Shown piece after piece: positions 7,141 to 14,810 of a stretch of DNA of 27,599 bases. The stretch is from an uncultured Oscillospiraceae bacterium. GTDB lineage: Bacteria; Bacillota; Clostridia; Oscillospirales; Oscillospiraceae. The notes beneath the pieces were generated by a model that was not told the origin of the DNA, made no database searches, and worked only from the letters and a program-made list of their open reading frames with translations. The stretch lies in NCBI GenBank assembly GCA_910588635.1, contig CAJUPW010000029.1, positions 8,286 through 35,884 of the forward strand. The letters are read 5' to 3'. The position numbers and the translations under genes are program-made. How positions within the stretch are numbered: position 1 is the stretch's first letter; each line of letters begins with the position of its first letter.

Positions 7141-8165
7141 AGCTTCTGAATATCCGCGATGAGCGCGTCCACGTCCCCATCGGCGGTGGACCAGGAGGTG
7201 CAGAACCGGACGGCGGTGTGTCCCTCGTCCGTCTTCTCCCACACCTCAAAGGAGTAATTCTTCTCCAGCGCCGCCATATGTCCGTCGGGCAGGACGGGGA
7301 ACTGCTGGTTGGTGGGGGAGTTGACAAAGAGGGGGTATCCCTTCTCCTCAAAGGCCCGGCGCAGCCGCAGAGCCTGACTTACTTCCTTTTTGCCGATGTC
7401 CAGGAAGAGGCCGTCCTCCAAAAACGCCTCAAACTGCACCCCCAGCAGCCGGCCCTTGGCCAGCATCCCGCCGTGCTGCTTGATGAGATAGCGGAAGTCA
7501 TGGTCGATGTTGGGGTTGGTGATGACCACCGCCTCGCCGAAGAGCAGCCCCGCCTTGGTGCCCCCAAGGTAGAACACGTCGCACAGCCGCCCGAGGTCGG
7601 GGAGGGTGACATCCGACGCCGCCAGCCCGCAGGCCAGCCTGGCCCCGTCCACGAACAGGGGCAGCTTCCGCCGGCGGCAGACAGCGCTGATCTCCTCCAG
7701 CTCCGCCAAAGTGTACACCGTCCCCAGCTCGGTGGGGAGGGAGAGGTAGACCATCCCCGGCTGGACCATGTGCTCCCAGGCGGCGTTGTCGAAGTGCTCC
7801 TGACAGTACAGGTCGATCTGTCCGGCGGTAATTTTTCCCTCCGAAGCGGGCAGGCCCAGCACCTTGTGGCCGGTGGCCTCGATGGCCCCGCTCTCATGGA
7901 CGTTGATGTGGCCCGTCTCGGCGCACAGCACCCCCTGGTGGGGCCGCAGAATGGCTGCGATGACGGTGGTGTTGGCCTGGGTGCCGCCCACCAGGAAGTG
8001 GACCCCCGCGTCCGGGGTCTGACACAGCGCCCGGAGCATATCCCGGGCGTGTTCACAGTGTTCATCCACCCCGTAGCCGGGAGTGGACTCGCCGTTGGTG
8101 CTCACCAGGGCCTCCAGAATTTTGGGATGGGCCCCGGTGGTGTAATCGCATTCAAATCGAATCAT
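7137..8165 (-). CDS. Low-specificity threonine aldolase family PLP enzyme
   Basis: A 342-residue fold-type I PLP enzyme of the beta-eliminating lyase/threonine aldolase group, which cleaves L-threonine or L-allo-threonine to glycine and acetaldehyde. Visible landmarks are FECDYTTGAHPKILEAL at the N-terminus, GVDEH, FLVGGTQANTTVIAA (PLP phosphate region), the GHINVHESGAIE active-site segment, FVDGARLA (aspartate to the pyridine nitrogen), and YLGGTKAGLLFGEAVV with Lys204 as the expected Schiff-base lysine. The ATG at 8165 follows AAGGAGTG. It lies downstream of pheT, after a palindromic element, and is coupled to a small lipoprotein gene. Exact substrate preference cannot be read from sequence. 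Confidence 0.88.
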   Translation of the reverse strand: MIRFECDYTTGAHPKILEALVSTNGESTPGYGVDEHCEHARDMLRALCQTPDAGVHFLVGGTQANTTVIAAILRPHQGVLCAETGHINVHESGAIEATGHKVLGLPASEGKITAGQIDLYCQEHFDNAAWEHMVQPGMVYLSLPTELGTVYTLAELEEISAVCRRRKLPLFVDGARLACGLAASDVTLPDLGRLCDVFYLGGTKAGLLFGEAVVITNPNIDHDFRYLIKQHGGMLAKGRLLGVQFEAFLEDGLFLDIGKKEVSQALRLRRAFEEKGYPLFVNSPTNQQFPVLPDGHMAALEKNYSFEVWEKTDEGHTAVRFCTSWSTADGDVDALIADIQKL

Positions 8166-8198
8166 ATAGGCACTCCTTATCAGACATTAAATAAACGG

Positions 8199-8226
8199 TA
8201 GGGGGCGGCGCAGAGGCCGCCCCCTA
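8199..8226. repeat. GC-rich palindrome between pheT and aldolase genes
   Basis: Arms TAGGGGGCGGC (8199-8209) and GCCGCCCCCTA (8216-8226) are perfect inverses around a six-base loop, followed by CAGG. It begins and ends like the repeat at 4727 and 19132 (TAGGGG, CCCCTA) but has a different core, so it is probably another member of the same type of intergenic palindrome. With no T run it is not a typical terminator, although it could cause pausing or stabilise the pheT mRNA end. Confidence 0.6.
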
Positions 8227-8236
8227 CAGGATACCG

Positions 8237-10648
8237 TCAGCGCAAGTGGACCCCGCAGTCCTGCTCCAGAGCGGCCAGGATGGACTTCACGTCCTCATCG
8301 GCCTCCTCGGAGGTGAGGGAGCGGTCATCGGCCCGGAGGATCAGGTTGAAGGCGACGGACTTCTTACCCTCGCCGATGCCCTTGCCCCGGTAGATGTCGA
8401 AGAGGGCGGCCTCCTTGAGCAGGCCCTTGGCCCCCTTGCGGATGGCCTGCTCCAGCTTGCCCACGGTAACGGCCTCGTCGCAAACCACGGCGATGTCCCG
8501 AGTGACCGAGGGGAATTTGGGCAGAGGGACGTACTCCGCTCCGGCCCCCCGGGCCAGCATCAATTCGTCAAAGGACAGCTCGGCGCAGTACAGCTCCCCG
8601 TCCACCCCGAAGGCCTTGGCCACGTTGGGGTGGATCTGGCCGATGATACCCAGGCAGTCGCTTCCCGCCCAGACGGCGGCGCGCCGGCCGGGATGGTAGG
8701 ACACCGCGCCGGGGAACTCATCGGGGGTCTCAAAGCGAACCTCCTCAGCCCGAATGTCCTTCAGAATGGCCTCCACGGTTCCCTTCAGGTCGTAGAAGCT
8801 GAAGCCCTCGCCGTAGGCCCCCAAGGTGAGCACCTTGGCCTCGTTGGCCAGGCCATTTTCCCCGCCGGGAAGGTAGATGCGGCCCAGCTCGTAGAGGCGG
8901 ACATCCCTGTTCCGGTAGTTGTAGTTTCGGGCGAGAATGTCCAGCATAGAGGGCAGCGTGGTGGTGCGCATGATGGAGGTGTCCTCACCCAGGGGATTGA
9001 GAATCTTGAAGGACCTGCGGTGGAAGTCGTCCGCCGGCCAGCCGATCTTGTCGTACCAGGAGGGGGAGATGAAGGAGTAGGTGATGATCTCGTCATATCC
9101 GCAGGCGCGGCAGACGGCCCCCAGCCGCTGCTCCAGCCGCTGCTCGGGAGAGTAGCCCCCCAAGGTGGTCTGGCCCCGCATAAGGGTGGTGGGAATGTTG
9201 TTGTAGCCGTAAAACCGGGCTACCTCCTCGGCCAGGTCGGCCATCTCCTTCACGTCGCCCCGCCAGGAGGGAACCTTTATTACGCCACGCTCCATGGTGG
9301 TCTCAAACCCAAGCTTCTGGAGAATGGTGTGCATCACGTTTTCCGCCACATCGGTGCCCAATAGGGCGTTGATCTTGTCGGGCTCCACCTTGAGTAGGGT
9401 GGGCTGAGGGACGTAGTTGAGGATGTCAATCACTCCGTCCAGCACCTCGCCGGCTCCCAGCAGCTCCACCAGCTCGCAGGCCCGGTTGATGGCGGGCAGC
9501 GTGTTCATGGGGTCCAGACCCTTTTCGAACTTGGCGGAGGCCTCGGTGCGCATTCCCAGGGACAGCGCCCCCTTGCGGATGCAGGTGCCGTCGAAGCAGG
9601 CGGACTCGAACACCACGTCGGCGGTGTCGGCCACAATTTCGCTGTTTTCGCCGCCCATAATACCCGCCAGGCCAACGGCACGGGTCTCGTCGGCAATGAC
9701 CAGGTGGTTGGCGGTGAGGGTGTGCTCCTTGCCGTCTAGGGTGGTGAGCTTCTCGCCCTCCTCCGCCCGGCGGACGATGATTTTGCCGCCCTTCACATAG
9801 CGGTAGTCGAAGGCGTGCATGGGCTGGCCGTACTCCAGCATGACATAGTTGGTGATGTCCACGATGTTGTTGATGGGCCGCACCCCCATGGCACGCAGAC
9901 GCTCCCGCATCCACTTGGGGGAGGGGCCGATCTTCACATTGCGCACCATCCGGGCGGTGTACCGGGGGCACAGCTCTGGGTTGGGGGTCTCCACGTCCAG
10001 CAGCTCAGGCAGTACGCCCTCCGCCCCGCCCTTGACCTCGGGCTGGTGGAAATAGCAAGGCCTGTCAAAGGTGGCGGATATCTCCCGGGCCAGGCCGATG
10101 ACGGACAGGCAGTCAGGCCGGTTGGGGGTGATCTCAAACTCCACCACATGGTCGTCCAGGCCCACGGCGGCGCGGATATCCTCCCCAATGGTCAGGTCCG
10201 TCAGCTCAGGGTCGTCGGACAGAATCCAGATGCCGTCCGGATAGGCGGAGGGGAAGTCCCTCTGGTCCAGGCCCAGCTCCTGGAAGGAGCACAGCATCCC
10301 GTTGGACAGCTCGCCCCGGAGCTTGCCCGCCTTGATCTCCTTGCCGCCGGGGAGGAGGGAGCCGTCCAGGGCCACGGGGACCAGGTCGCCCACCTTCACG
10401 TTCTGCGCCCCGGTGACGATCTGGAGGGGCTCGCCTTTGCCCGCGTCCACCTGGCAGATCCACATGTGGTCGCTGTTCTGGTGGCGGATCTGGGAGAGGA
10501 CCTTGCCCACCACCACGTTTTTGATCTCCTCACCCATGTCGTGGGTCAGCTCCACCTTGGAGCCGGACAGGGTCATGGCTTCGGCAAACTCCCGGTCGCC
10601 GGCGTCGATCTCAACAAACTCGTTGAGCCATTTTCTGCTTAAATTCAT
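8237..10648 (-). CDS. pheT: Phenylalanine--tRNA ligase beta subunit
   Basis: Beta chain of the (alpha-beta)2 phenylalanyl-tRNA synthetase. The 803-residue protein has the usual bacterial layout: N-terminal NLSRKWLNEFVEI, an EMAP-type tRNA-binding OB domain about 43-150 (VVVGKVLSQI, IVTGAQNV, GELSNGMLCSFQELG), B3/B4 editing region about 200-390 (NIVDITNYVMLEYGQPMHAFD), B5 domain about 410-490, a pseudo-catalytic core, and a C-terminal FDX-ACB anticodon-binding domain about 707-803 (FPSVTRDIAVV, SVAFNLILRADDRSLT). The ATG at 10648 follows AAGGGAG and matches the family start; the 17 extra upstream codons overlap pheS and are not used. It lies 16 bases after pheS, so the subunits are co-expressed. 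Confidence 0.97.
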   Translation of the reverse strand: MNLSRKWLNEFVEIDAGDREFAEAMTLSGSKVELTHDMGEEIKNVVVGKVLSQIRHQNSDHMWICQVDAGKGEPLQIVTGAQNVKVGDLVPVALDGSLLPGGKEIKAGKLRGELSNGMLCSFQELGLDQRDFPSAYPDGIWILSDDPELTDLTIGEDIRAAVGLDDHVVEFEITPNRPDCLSVIGLAREISATFDRPCYFHQPEVKGGAEGVLPELLDVETPNPELCPRYTARMVRNVKIGPSPKWMRERLRAMGVRPINNIVDITNYVMLEYGQPMHAFDYRYVKGGKIIVRRAEEGEKLTTLDGKEHTLTANHLVIADETRAVGLAGIMGGENSEIVADTADVVFESACFDGTCIRKGALSLGMRTEASAKFEKGLDPMNTLPAINRACELVELLGAGEVLDGVIDILNYVPQPTLLKVEPDKINALLGTDVAENVMHTILQKLGFETTMERGVIKVPSWRGDVKEMADLAEEVARFYGYNNIPTTLMRGQTTLGGYSPEQRLEQRLGAVCRACGYDEIITYSFISPSWYDKIGWPADDFHRRSFKILNPLGEDTSIMRTTTLPSMLDILARNYNYRNRDVRLYELGRIYLPGGENGLANEAKVLTLGAYGEGFSFYDLKGTVEAILKDIRAEEVRFETPDEFPGAVSYHPGRRAAVWAGSDCLGIIGQIHPNVAKAFGVDGELYCAELSFDELMLARGAGAEYVPLPKFPSVTRDIAVVCDEAVTVGKLEQAIRKGAKGLLKEAALFDIYRGKGIGEGKKSVAFNLILRADDRSLTSEEADEDVKSILAALEQDCGVHLR

Positions 10649-10664
10649 ATATAAAACTCCCTTC

Positions 10665-11690
10665 TCAGAACTGCTCCAGGAACCGTACGTCGTTCTCAAA
10701 GATCAGCCGCAGGTCGGCGATCTTGAACCGGCGCATGGCGGTGCGCTCCAGACCCATGCCGAAGGCCCAGCCCGACCACTGCTCGGGGTCGATGCCGGCC
10801 ATGCGCAGCACGTTGGGGTGGATCATCCCCGCGCCCAGCAGCTCGATCCAGCCCTCGCCCTTGCAGGTGGGACAGCCCGCGCCGCCGCACTTGTGGCACT
10901 GCACGTCCATTTCGCAGGAGGGCTCGGTGAAGGGGAAGTGGTGGGGGCGGAACCGGGTCACTGTGCCCTTGCCGAACAGCTCCTCGGCCAGCAGGTTCAG
11001 GGTGCCTTTCAGGTCGGCCATGGTGACGTGCTTGTCGATGACCATGCCCTCCACCTGATGGAACATGGGGGAGTGGGTGGCGTCCACCTCGTCCTTGCGG
11101 TACACCCGGCCGGGGGCGATGATGCGGATGGGCAGGGGCATGGTGTCCATGGCCCGCACCTGCATGGGGGAGGTCTGGGAGCGGAGCATCACCCGGCTGT
11201 CCTCGTCGAAGTAAAAGGTGTCGGACCAATCCCGGGAGGGGTGGCCCTCCTCGGCGTTGAGCCGGTCGAAGTTCAGCTCGGCCAGCTCCACCTCGGGGCC
11301 GTCCAGCACGGTGAAGCCCATGCCCACAAAGATGTCCTTGATCTCGTCCAGGGCGATATACATGGGGTGCTTGTGGCCCAATGTGACCGCCTTGCCGGGG
11401 ACGGTGACATCCAAAGCCTCCGCTTTGAGCCGGGCCTCCATAGCGGCCCCCTCCAGCTTCTTCGCGGCGGACTCAATGGCCCCCTCCAGAGTGGCGCGGA
11501 CCTCGTTGGCCAGGGCGCCCATAGCGGGCCGCTCCTCGGCGGACAGCCTGCCCATCTGTTTCAGAACGGCGGTCAGCTCACCCTTCTTGCCCAGGTATTT
11601 GACCCGCAGCTCGTCCAGGGCGGCGGGGGAGGCCGCCTCTTCAAAGGCGGCCAGGGCCTCGGTTTTAATCTTCGCTAGCTGTTCTTTCAT
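10665..11690 (-). CDS. pheS: Phenylalanine--tRNA ligase alpha subunit
   Basis: Catalytic alpha chain, 341 residues. An N-terminal helical coiled-coil region (about 1-90, with VKYLGKKGELTAVLKQMG) is followed by the class II core: HKHPMYIALDEIKDIFVGMGF, the motif 2 region around LRSQTSPMQVRAM and RIIAPGRVYRKDEVDATHSPMFHQVEG, and motif 3 near GWAFGMGLERTAMRRFKIADLR. A Cys pattern (CHKCGGAGCPTC, about residues 257-268) inside the core could bind metal and is found in many PheS of this group. The start ATG at 11690 follows AGAAGGAG. It lies 26 bases downstream of the polysaccharide deacetylase gene and is therefore expected to be read from the same T-box-controlled transcript. Confidence 0.97.
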   Translation of the reverse strand: MKEQLAKIKTEALAAFEEAASPAALDELRVKYLGKKGELTAVLKQMGRLSAEERPAMGALANEVRATLEGAIESAAKKLEGAAMEARLKAEALDVTVPGKAVTLGHKHPMYIALDEIKDIFVGMGFTVLDGPEVELAELNFDRLNAEEGHPSRDWSDTFYFDEDSRVMLRSQTSPMQVRAMDTMPLPIRIIAPGRVYRKDEVDATHSPMFHQVEGMVIDKHVTMADLKGTLNLLAEELFGKGTVTRFRPHHFPFTEPSCEMDVQCHKCGGAGCPTCKGEGWIELLGAGMIHPNVLRMAGIDPEQWSGWAFGMGLERTAMRRFKIADLRLIFENDVRFLEQF

Positions 11691-11716
11691 TGGTAAAACT
11701 CCTTCTCGTTGGATTA

Positions 11717-12682
11717 TCAGGCAGGCAGAAATTCGGAAACATCCGCTACCATACTGATGTTGTGGCGGGGCATATCATACAAACCGTCGGAGATATCGGC
11801 CGGGCCGTGCCGGGTGGTCACGCTGACGGAGAAATGCTCTTTGAGAAACCCGGCTGCCCACTTATCGGTCGTCCCGTGGGGGTAGGCGAAGAAAAGCACC
11901 TCGCCGCCCACCTCAGACTGAATCATGGAGATACTCTTCGCAATGTCGGGGAAAATCCGGGCCTCGTATTCCTCCCGGCCCTCCCCCTTCAGGCGCTTGA
12001 TGCCGTCTCCGGCGTGGGACTCATAGGTGTGGGAGCCAAACTCCACCAGTCCGGTTTGGGACATCTCCCGGCACATGTCCCAGGTCAGCCATCCCGGGTC
12101 CTGGCGGTCCATGTGGTTGACAATCAGGGAGATGACCGCCCCGGCGTTGAACTCCCGAAGGACCGGGAGGGCCAGAGTGTAGTTGCTCTCGTAGCCGTCG
12201 TCAAAGGTAATCATCACGGCCCGCTCGGGCAGAGGCTCCCCCGCGGCCAGCTGACTGGGCAGCACGGCGGTGTAGCCGTGGTCAGACAGCCACTGCAGAT
12301 CCTCCCGGAAGCGGCTGATGGGGAGGGTCCAGTTGTTGCAGTCTGCTCCGTCTCCCTCCACAAAGTCGTGGTACATCAGGATATACAACTCGGTATTTTG
12401 AACCGGGTCGGCGCCGCCGGACTCAGGCGGAACGGACACGTCCGCTCCGCTTCCTCCTGAGGAAGCGGAAGAGGAATCAGCAGAAGCAGAGGAGGAATCG
12501 ACAAAAGAAGAGGAAGAAACAGAAGGAGCGGAGGAGGAAACGGAAGAAGCGGTAGAGGACCTGTTTCCACTTGGCTCCGAAGGGGGGAACCCGGTTCCTG
12601 GAACAGGCTTTCGACAGGCTGTAAACAGCCCGAGGCAGATCAGAACAGCCAGGGCCAACGCTGAAGTATGGAATTTTTTCAT
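11717..12682 (-). CDS. Lipoprotein polysaccharide deacetylase (NodB-type)
   Basis: A 321-residue exported protein. The ATG at 12682 is preferred over an ATG four codons upstream because TGAGGA sits six bases before it. It has a basic N-terminus (MKKF), a hydrophobic core and LFTAC with Cys23 as the probable lipidation site. A long Ser/Ala-rich linker (about 40-95) spans to a carbohydrate esterase 4 domain: ILMYHDF, the metal/catalytic TFDDGYE motif, GSHTYESH (zinc histidines), and FFAYPHGTTD. Such enzymes remove acetyl groups from peptidoglycan or other surface glycans; the substrate is unknown. It lies between the phenylalanine T-box terminator and pheS, with 26 bases to pheS, so it should respond to uncharged tRNA-Phe. 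The Ser-rich linker is low-complexity. Confidence 0.9.
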   Translation of the reverse strand: MKKFHTSALALAVLICLGLFTACRKPVPGTGFPPSEPSGNRSSTASSVSSSAPSVSSSSFVDSSSASADSSSASSGGSGADVSVPPESGGADPVQNTELYILMYHDFVEGDGADCNNWTLPISRFREDLQWLSDHGYTAVLPSQLAAGEPLPERAVMITFDDGYESNYTLALPVLREFNAGAVISLIVNHMDRQDPGWLTWDMCREMSQTGLVEFGSHTYESHAGDGIKRLKGEGREEYEARIFPDIAKSISMIQSEVGGEVLFFAYPHGTTDKWAAGFLKEHFSVSVTTRHGPADISDGLYDMPRHNISMVADVSEFLPA

Positions 12683-12721
12683 GGCAATCCTCATTCTCTC
12701 TGACAGTTATTTCCGGCAAAC

Positions 12722-12757
12722 AAAAAACCTTCCGTCCCAATCAATGGGGACGAAAGG
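12722..12757 (-). terminator. T-box regulated terminator
   Basis: On the - strand CCTTTCGTCCC (12757-12747) pairs with GGGACGGAAGG (12738-12728), including one G-U pair, with an eight-base loop, then TTTTTTG. The 5' arm contains the CGTCCC typical of T-box terminators, which alternatively joins the antiterminator region. Confidence 0.92.
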
Positions 12758-12973
12758 CCAGCCTTCCGCGGTACCACCCGCATTCGCGCATACGCGCGCA
12801 CTCAAATCTCCGGTAACGGCGGAGGACCCGTCCCCCTCTCAGGGGCCGCTCCCGGGCGAACCAAGCGGGCCGTCCTCCAAGGCGGCTTACAGCCGGCGGC
12901 CGCCTCTCTCTGGTGAGTGTTTCCCGCTATTTTCCCGTTCTTCGCATTTTTCCGGCCGCCGAAAGCGGCGCTA
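12722..12973 (-). promoter_or_regulatory. T-box leader, tRNA-Phe responsive (specifier UUC)
   Basis: Read on the - strand, the T-box proper is CGGGTGGTACCGCGG (12766-12780), matching the conserved antiterminator sequence that pairs with the tRNA acceptor end. Stem I can be folded by eye: CGGG and AGCGGG on the 5' side pair with CCCGCT and CCCG on the 3' side, leaving a loop that holds UUC (12858-12860) followed by G, the expected specifier codon position for phenylalanine. Above it a CCA-AGGCGG/CCGCCT-TGG stem carries the AG-rich bulge GAGAG. A stem III-like hairpin (GCGCGCGTATGCGC) precedes the T-box. The leader ends in the competing terminator. Uncharged tRNA-Phe would stabilise the antiterminator and let transcription enter the deacetylase-pheS-pheT genes. 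Confidence 0.93.
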
Positions 12974-12979
12974 TTCGTA

Positions 12980-13008
12980 CTTATACCACAAATATTCTTG
13001 TAATGCAA
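12980..13008 (-). promoter_or_regulatory. Promoter of the T-box/pheST unit
   Basis: On the - strand TTGCAT (13008-13003) and TATAAG (12985-12980) are spaced by exactly 17 bases, a good sigma-A-type promoter. Initiation about seven bases later would start the T-box leader near 12973. It diverges from the sufC promoter. Confidence 0.65.
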
Positions 13009-13047
13009 GAGGAAAAGGGGTATAATTCCAAAAAAGAAGGAAATTTA

Positions 13048-13071
13048 TTTCCCTAGTAAAAAGATAGGAAA
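13048..13071. promoter_or_regulatory. Inverted repeat upstream of the suf promoter, possible operator
   Basis: TTTCCCTA (13048-13055) and TAGGAAA (13065-13071) form an imperfect inverted repeat with a nine-base AT-rich centre, ending seven bases before the proposed -35 box of sufC. Its place suits a regulator site, for example for an Rrf2/IscR-type regulator, but the match to any known site was not verified. Confidence 0.35.
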
Positions 13072-13077
13072 ATACTA

Positions 13078-13106
13078 TGGACAAATTTGGCGCACTGTGT
13101 TACAAT
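13078..13106 (+). promoter_or_regulatory. Promoter of the suf operon
   Basis: TGGACA (13078-13083) and TACAAT (13101-13106) with a 17-base spacer give a plausible sigma-A promoter, 35 bases before the sufC start. An AGGGAGG ribosome binding site follows at 13125-13131. Confidence 0.6.
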
Positions 13107-13140
13107 GGGCCGAACATGAGAAACAGGGAGGTAGACCCCT

Positions 13141-13869
13141 ATGCTGGAATTACAACATATCAGCTATGACGTGGAGCAGGACGGCGACAACAAGGGCATC
13201 CTGCACGACATTGATTTAACGATCAGCGAGCGCTTTGTGGCCATCACCGGCCCCAATGGCGGCGGAAAGTCCACCCTGGCCAAAGTGATCGCCGGCATCT
13301 ACACCCCCACGCAGGGGAAAATTCTATTCAACGGGGAGGACATCACCGGGCTGTCCGTCACCGAGCGTGCCCGGAGGGGCATCAGCTTCGCTTTCCAGCA
13401 GCCGGTGCGGTTCAAGGGCCTGACGGTGAAGGACCTCATCACCCTGGCCAGCGGCAAGGATATCGGCGTGCCCGAGGCCTGCAGCTACCTGTCCGAGGTG
13501 GGTCTGTGCGCCAAGGACTACATCGACCGGGAGGTGGACGCCTCTCTGTCGGGCGGCGAGCTCAAGCGCATCGAGATTGCCACCATCATGGCTCGGGGGA
13601 CAAGCCTGTCCGTCTTTGACGAGCCGGAGGCGGGCATCGACCTGTGGTCCTTCTCCAACCTGATTCAGGTCTTTGAGCACCTCCACGAGAAGATCAACGG
13701 CTCTATCCTGATTATCTCCCACCAGGAGCGGATTCTCAACATTGCCGACCGGATCATTGTTCTGTCGGGCGGCAGGGTGGTCAACGACGGCCCCCGGAAG
13801 GACGTGCTGCCCACCTTGCTGGGGGGAGCCCCTGGAGTGTGCTCCGCGCTGACCGACAAGGTGCGGTAA
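13141..13869 (+). CDS. sufC: SufC-like ATPase of Fe-S cluster assembly
   Basis: A 242-residue ABC-type ATPase. Walker A GPNGGGKST is at residues 37-45, the Q-loop region near ISFAFQQPVRFKG, the signature LSGGELKR at 136-143, Walker B plus D-loop FDEPEAGID at 159-167, and the H-loop in IISHQERIL. The EPEAGID form and the FAFQQPVRF stretch point to SufC rather than a transporter ATPase, and no membrane partner is encoded nearby. SufC powers assembly of Fe-S clusters on the SufB/D scaffold in the cytosol. The next gene, 13 bases on, encodes a single SufB/D-type scaffold, and no sufS, sufU, sufD or sufE follows. This two-gene form matches the minimal SUF-like (SMS) arrangement described in anaerobes and archaea. 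Confidence 0.9.
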   Translation: MLELQHISYDVEQDGDNKGILHDIDLTISERFVAITGPNGGGKSTLAKVIAGIYTPTQGKILFNGEDITGLSVTERARRGISFAFQQPVRFKGLTVKDLITLASGKDIGVPEACSYLSEVGLCAKDYIDREVDASLSGGELKRIEIATIMARGTSLSVFDEPEAGIDLWSFSNLIQVFEHLHEKINGSILIISHQERILNIADRIIVLSGGRVVNDGPRKDVLPTLLGGAPGVCSALTDKVR

Positions 13870-13882
13870 AGGAGGAATTTTT

Positions 13883-14800
13883 ATGGACGCGATACAAAAG
13901 AGCTTGTTGGAGCAGGTGGCCGGGCTCCACGAGGTGCCCGAGGGCGCCTACAACATCCGGGCCAATGGACAGAAGGCGGGGCGGAACACCACCGCCAACA
14001 TCGACATTGTTACCAAGACCGACAAGGACGGCATCGACATTATCATCAAGCCCGGGACGAAGAACGAGTCGGTCCATATCCCGGTGGTGCTCAGCATGAG
14101 TGGGCTGAAGGATATGGTGTACAACGATTTCTTCATCGGCGAGGACAGCGACGTTACCATCGTGGCCGGCTGCGGCATCCACAACTGCGGCGTGCAGGCG
14201 TCGGAGCACTCGGGCATTCACACCTTCCATGTGGGCAAAAACGCCCGGGTCCGCTACGTGGAGAAGCATTACGGAGAAGGAGACGGCCAGGGCGAGAACA
14301 TCATGAATCCCACCACCGTGGTGGAGATGGACGAGGGCAGCTACATGGAGATGGAGACCACCCAGATCAAGGGGGTGGACTCCACCGTCCGCACCACCCA
14401 GGCCAGGCTGGGTCCCAACGCCACCCTGATTATCAAGGAGAAGGTCATGACCCACGGCAGACAGCTGGCCAAGTCCGACTTCACCGTGGACCTGGACGGC
14501 GAGGGCTGCCACACCAACGTGATTTCACGCTCAGTGGCCAGGGACCGATCCAAGCAGGTCTTTCTGGCCCGGATCAACGGCAACGCCGCCTGCTACGGCC
14601 ACTCGGAGTGCGACGCCATCATCATGGACGAGGGCGTGGTGTCCGCCATTCCGGAGGTCACCGCCAACTGCTTGGACGCCCAGCTGGTCCACGAGGCGGC
14701 CATCGGCAAGATCGCCGGGGAGCAGCTCACCAAGCTGATGACCCTGGGCCTCACCGAAAAGGAGGCCGAGGAGCAGATTGTCAACGGGTTTTTGAAGTAG
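13883..14800 (+). CDS. SufB/SufD-family scaffold (short, single-subunit type)
   Basis: A 305-residue protein of the SufB/D family, considerably shorter than classical SufB (roughly 460-480 residues in known systems). The middle and C-terminal part reads as the beta-helix core: VVLSMSGLKDMVYNDFFIGE, VTIVAGCGIHNCGVQASEHSG, YVEKHYGEG, TRLG-like ATLIIKEKVMTHG, SDFTVDLDGEGC, SRSVARDRSKQVFLARINGN, GHSECDAIIMD, and the AIGKIAGEQLTKLMTLGLTEKEAEEQIVNGF tail typical of the SufBD C-terminus. Cys residues in GCGIHNCG and GHSECD are candidates for cluster handling. ATG at 13883 follows AAAGGAGG. With SufC it could form a minimal scaffold complex. An SmsB-type assignment is my inference. Confidence 0.88.
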   Translation: MDAIQKSLLEQVAGLHEVPEGAYNIRANGQKAGRNTTANIDIVTKTDKDGIDIIIKPGTKNESVHIPVVLSMSGLKDMVYNDFFIGEDSDVTIVAGCGIHNCGVQASEHSGIHTFHVGKNARVRYVEKHYGEGDGQGENIMNPTTVVEMDEGSYMEMETTQIKGVDSTVRTTQARLGPNATLIIKEKVMTHGRQLAKSDFTVDLDGEGCHTNVISRSVARDRSKQVFLARINGNAACYGHSECDAIIMDEGVVSAIPEVTANCLDAQLVHEAAIGKIAGEQLTKLMTLGLTEKEAEEQIVNGFLK

Positions 14801-14810
14801 GAGGTACTCC

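Noticed and set aside
10302..11678. Plus-strand frame of 458 residues opposite pheS
   Set aside because: Antisense to pheS and pheT, rich in Gly/His/Val, no recognisable domain or RBS.
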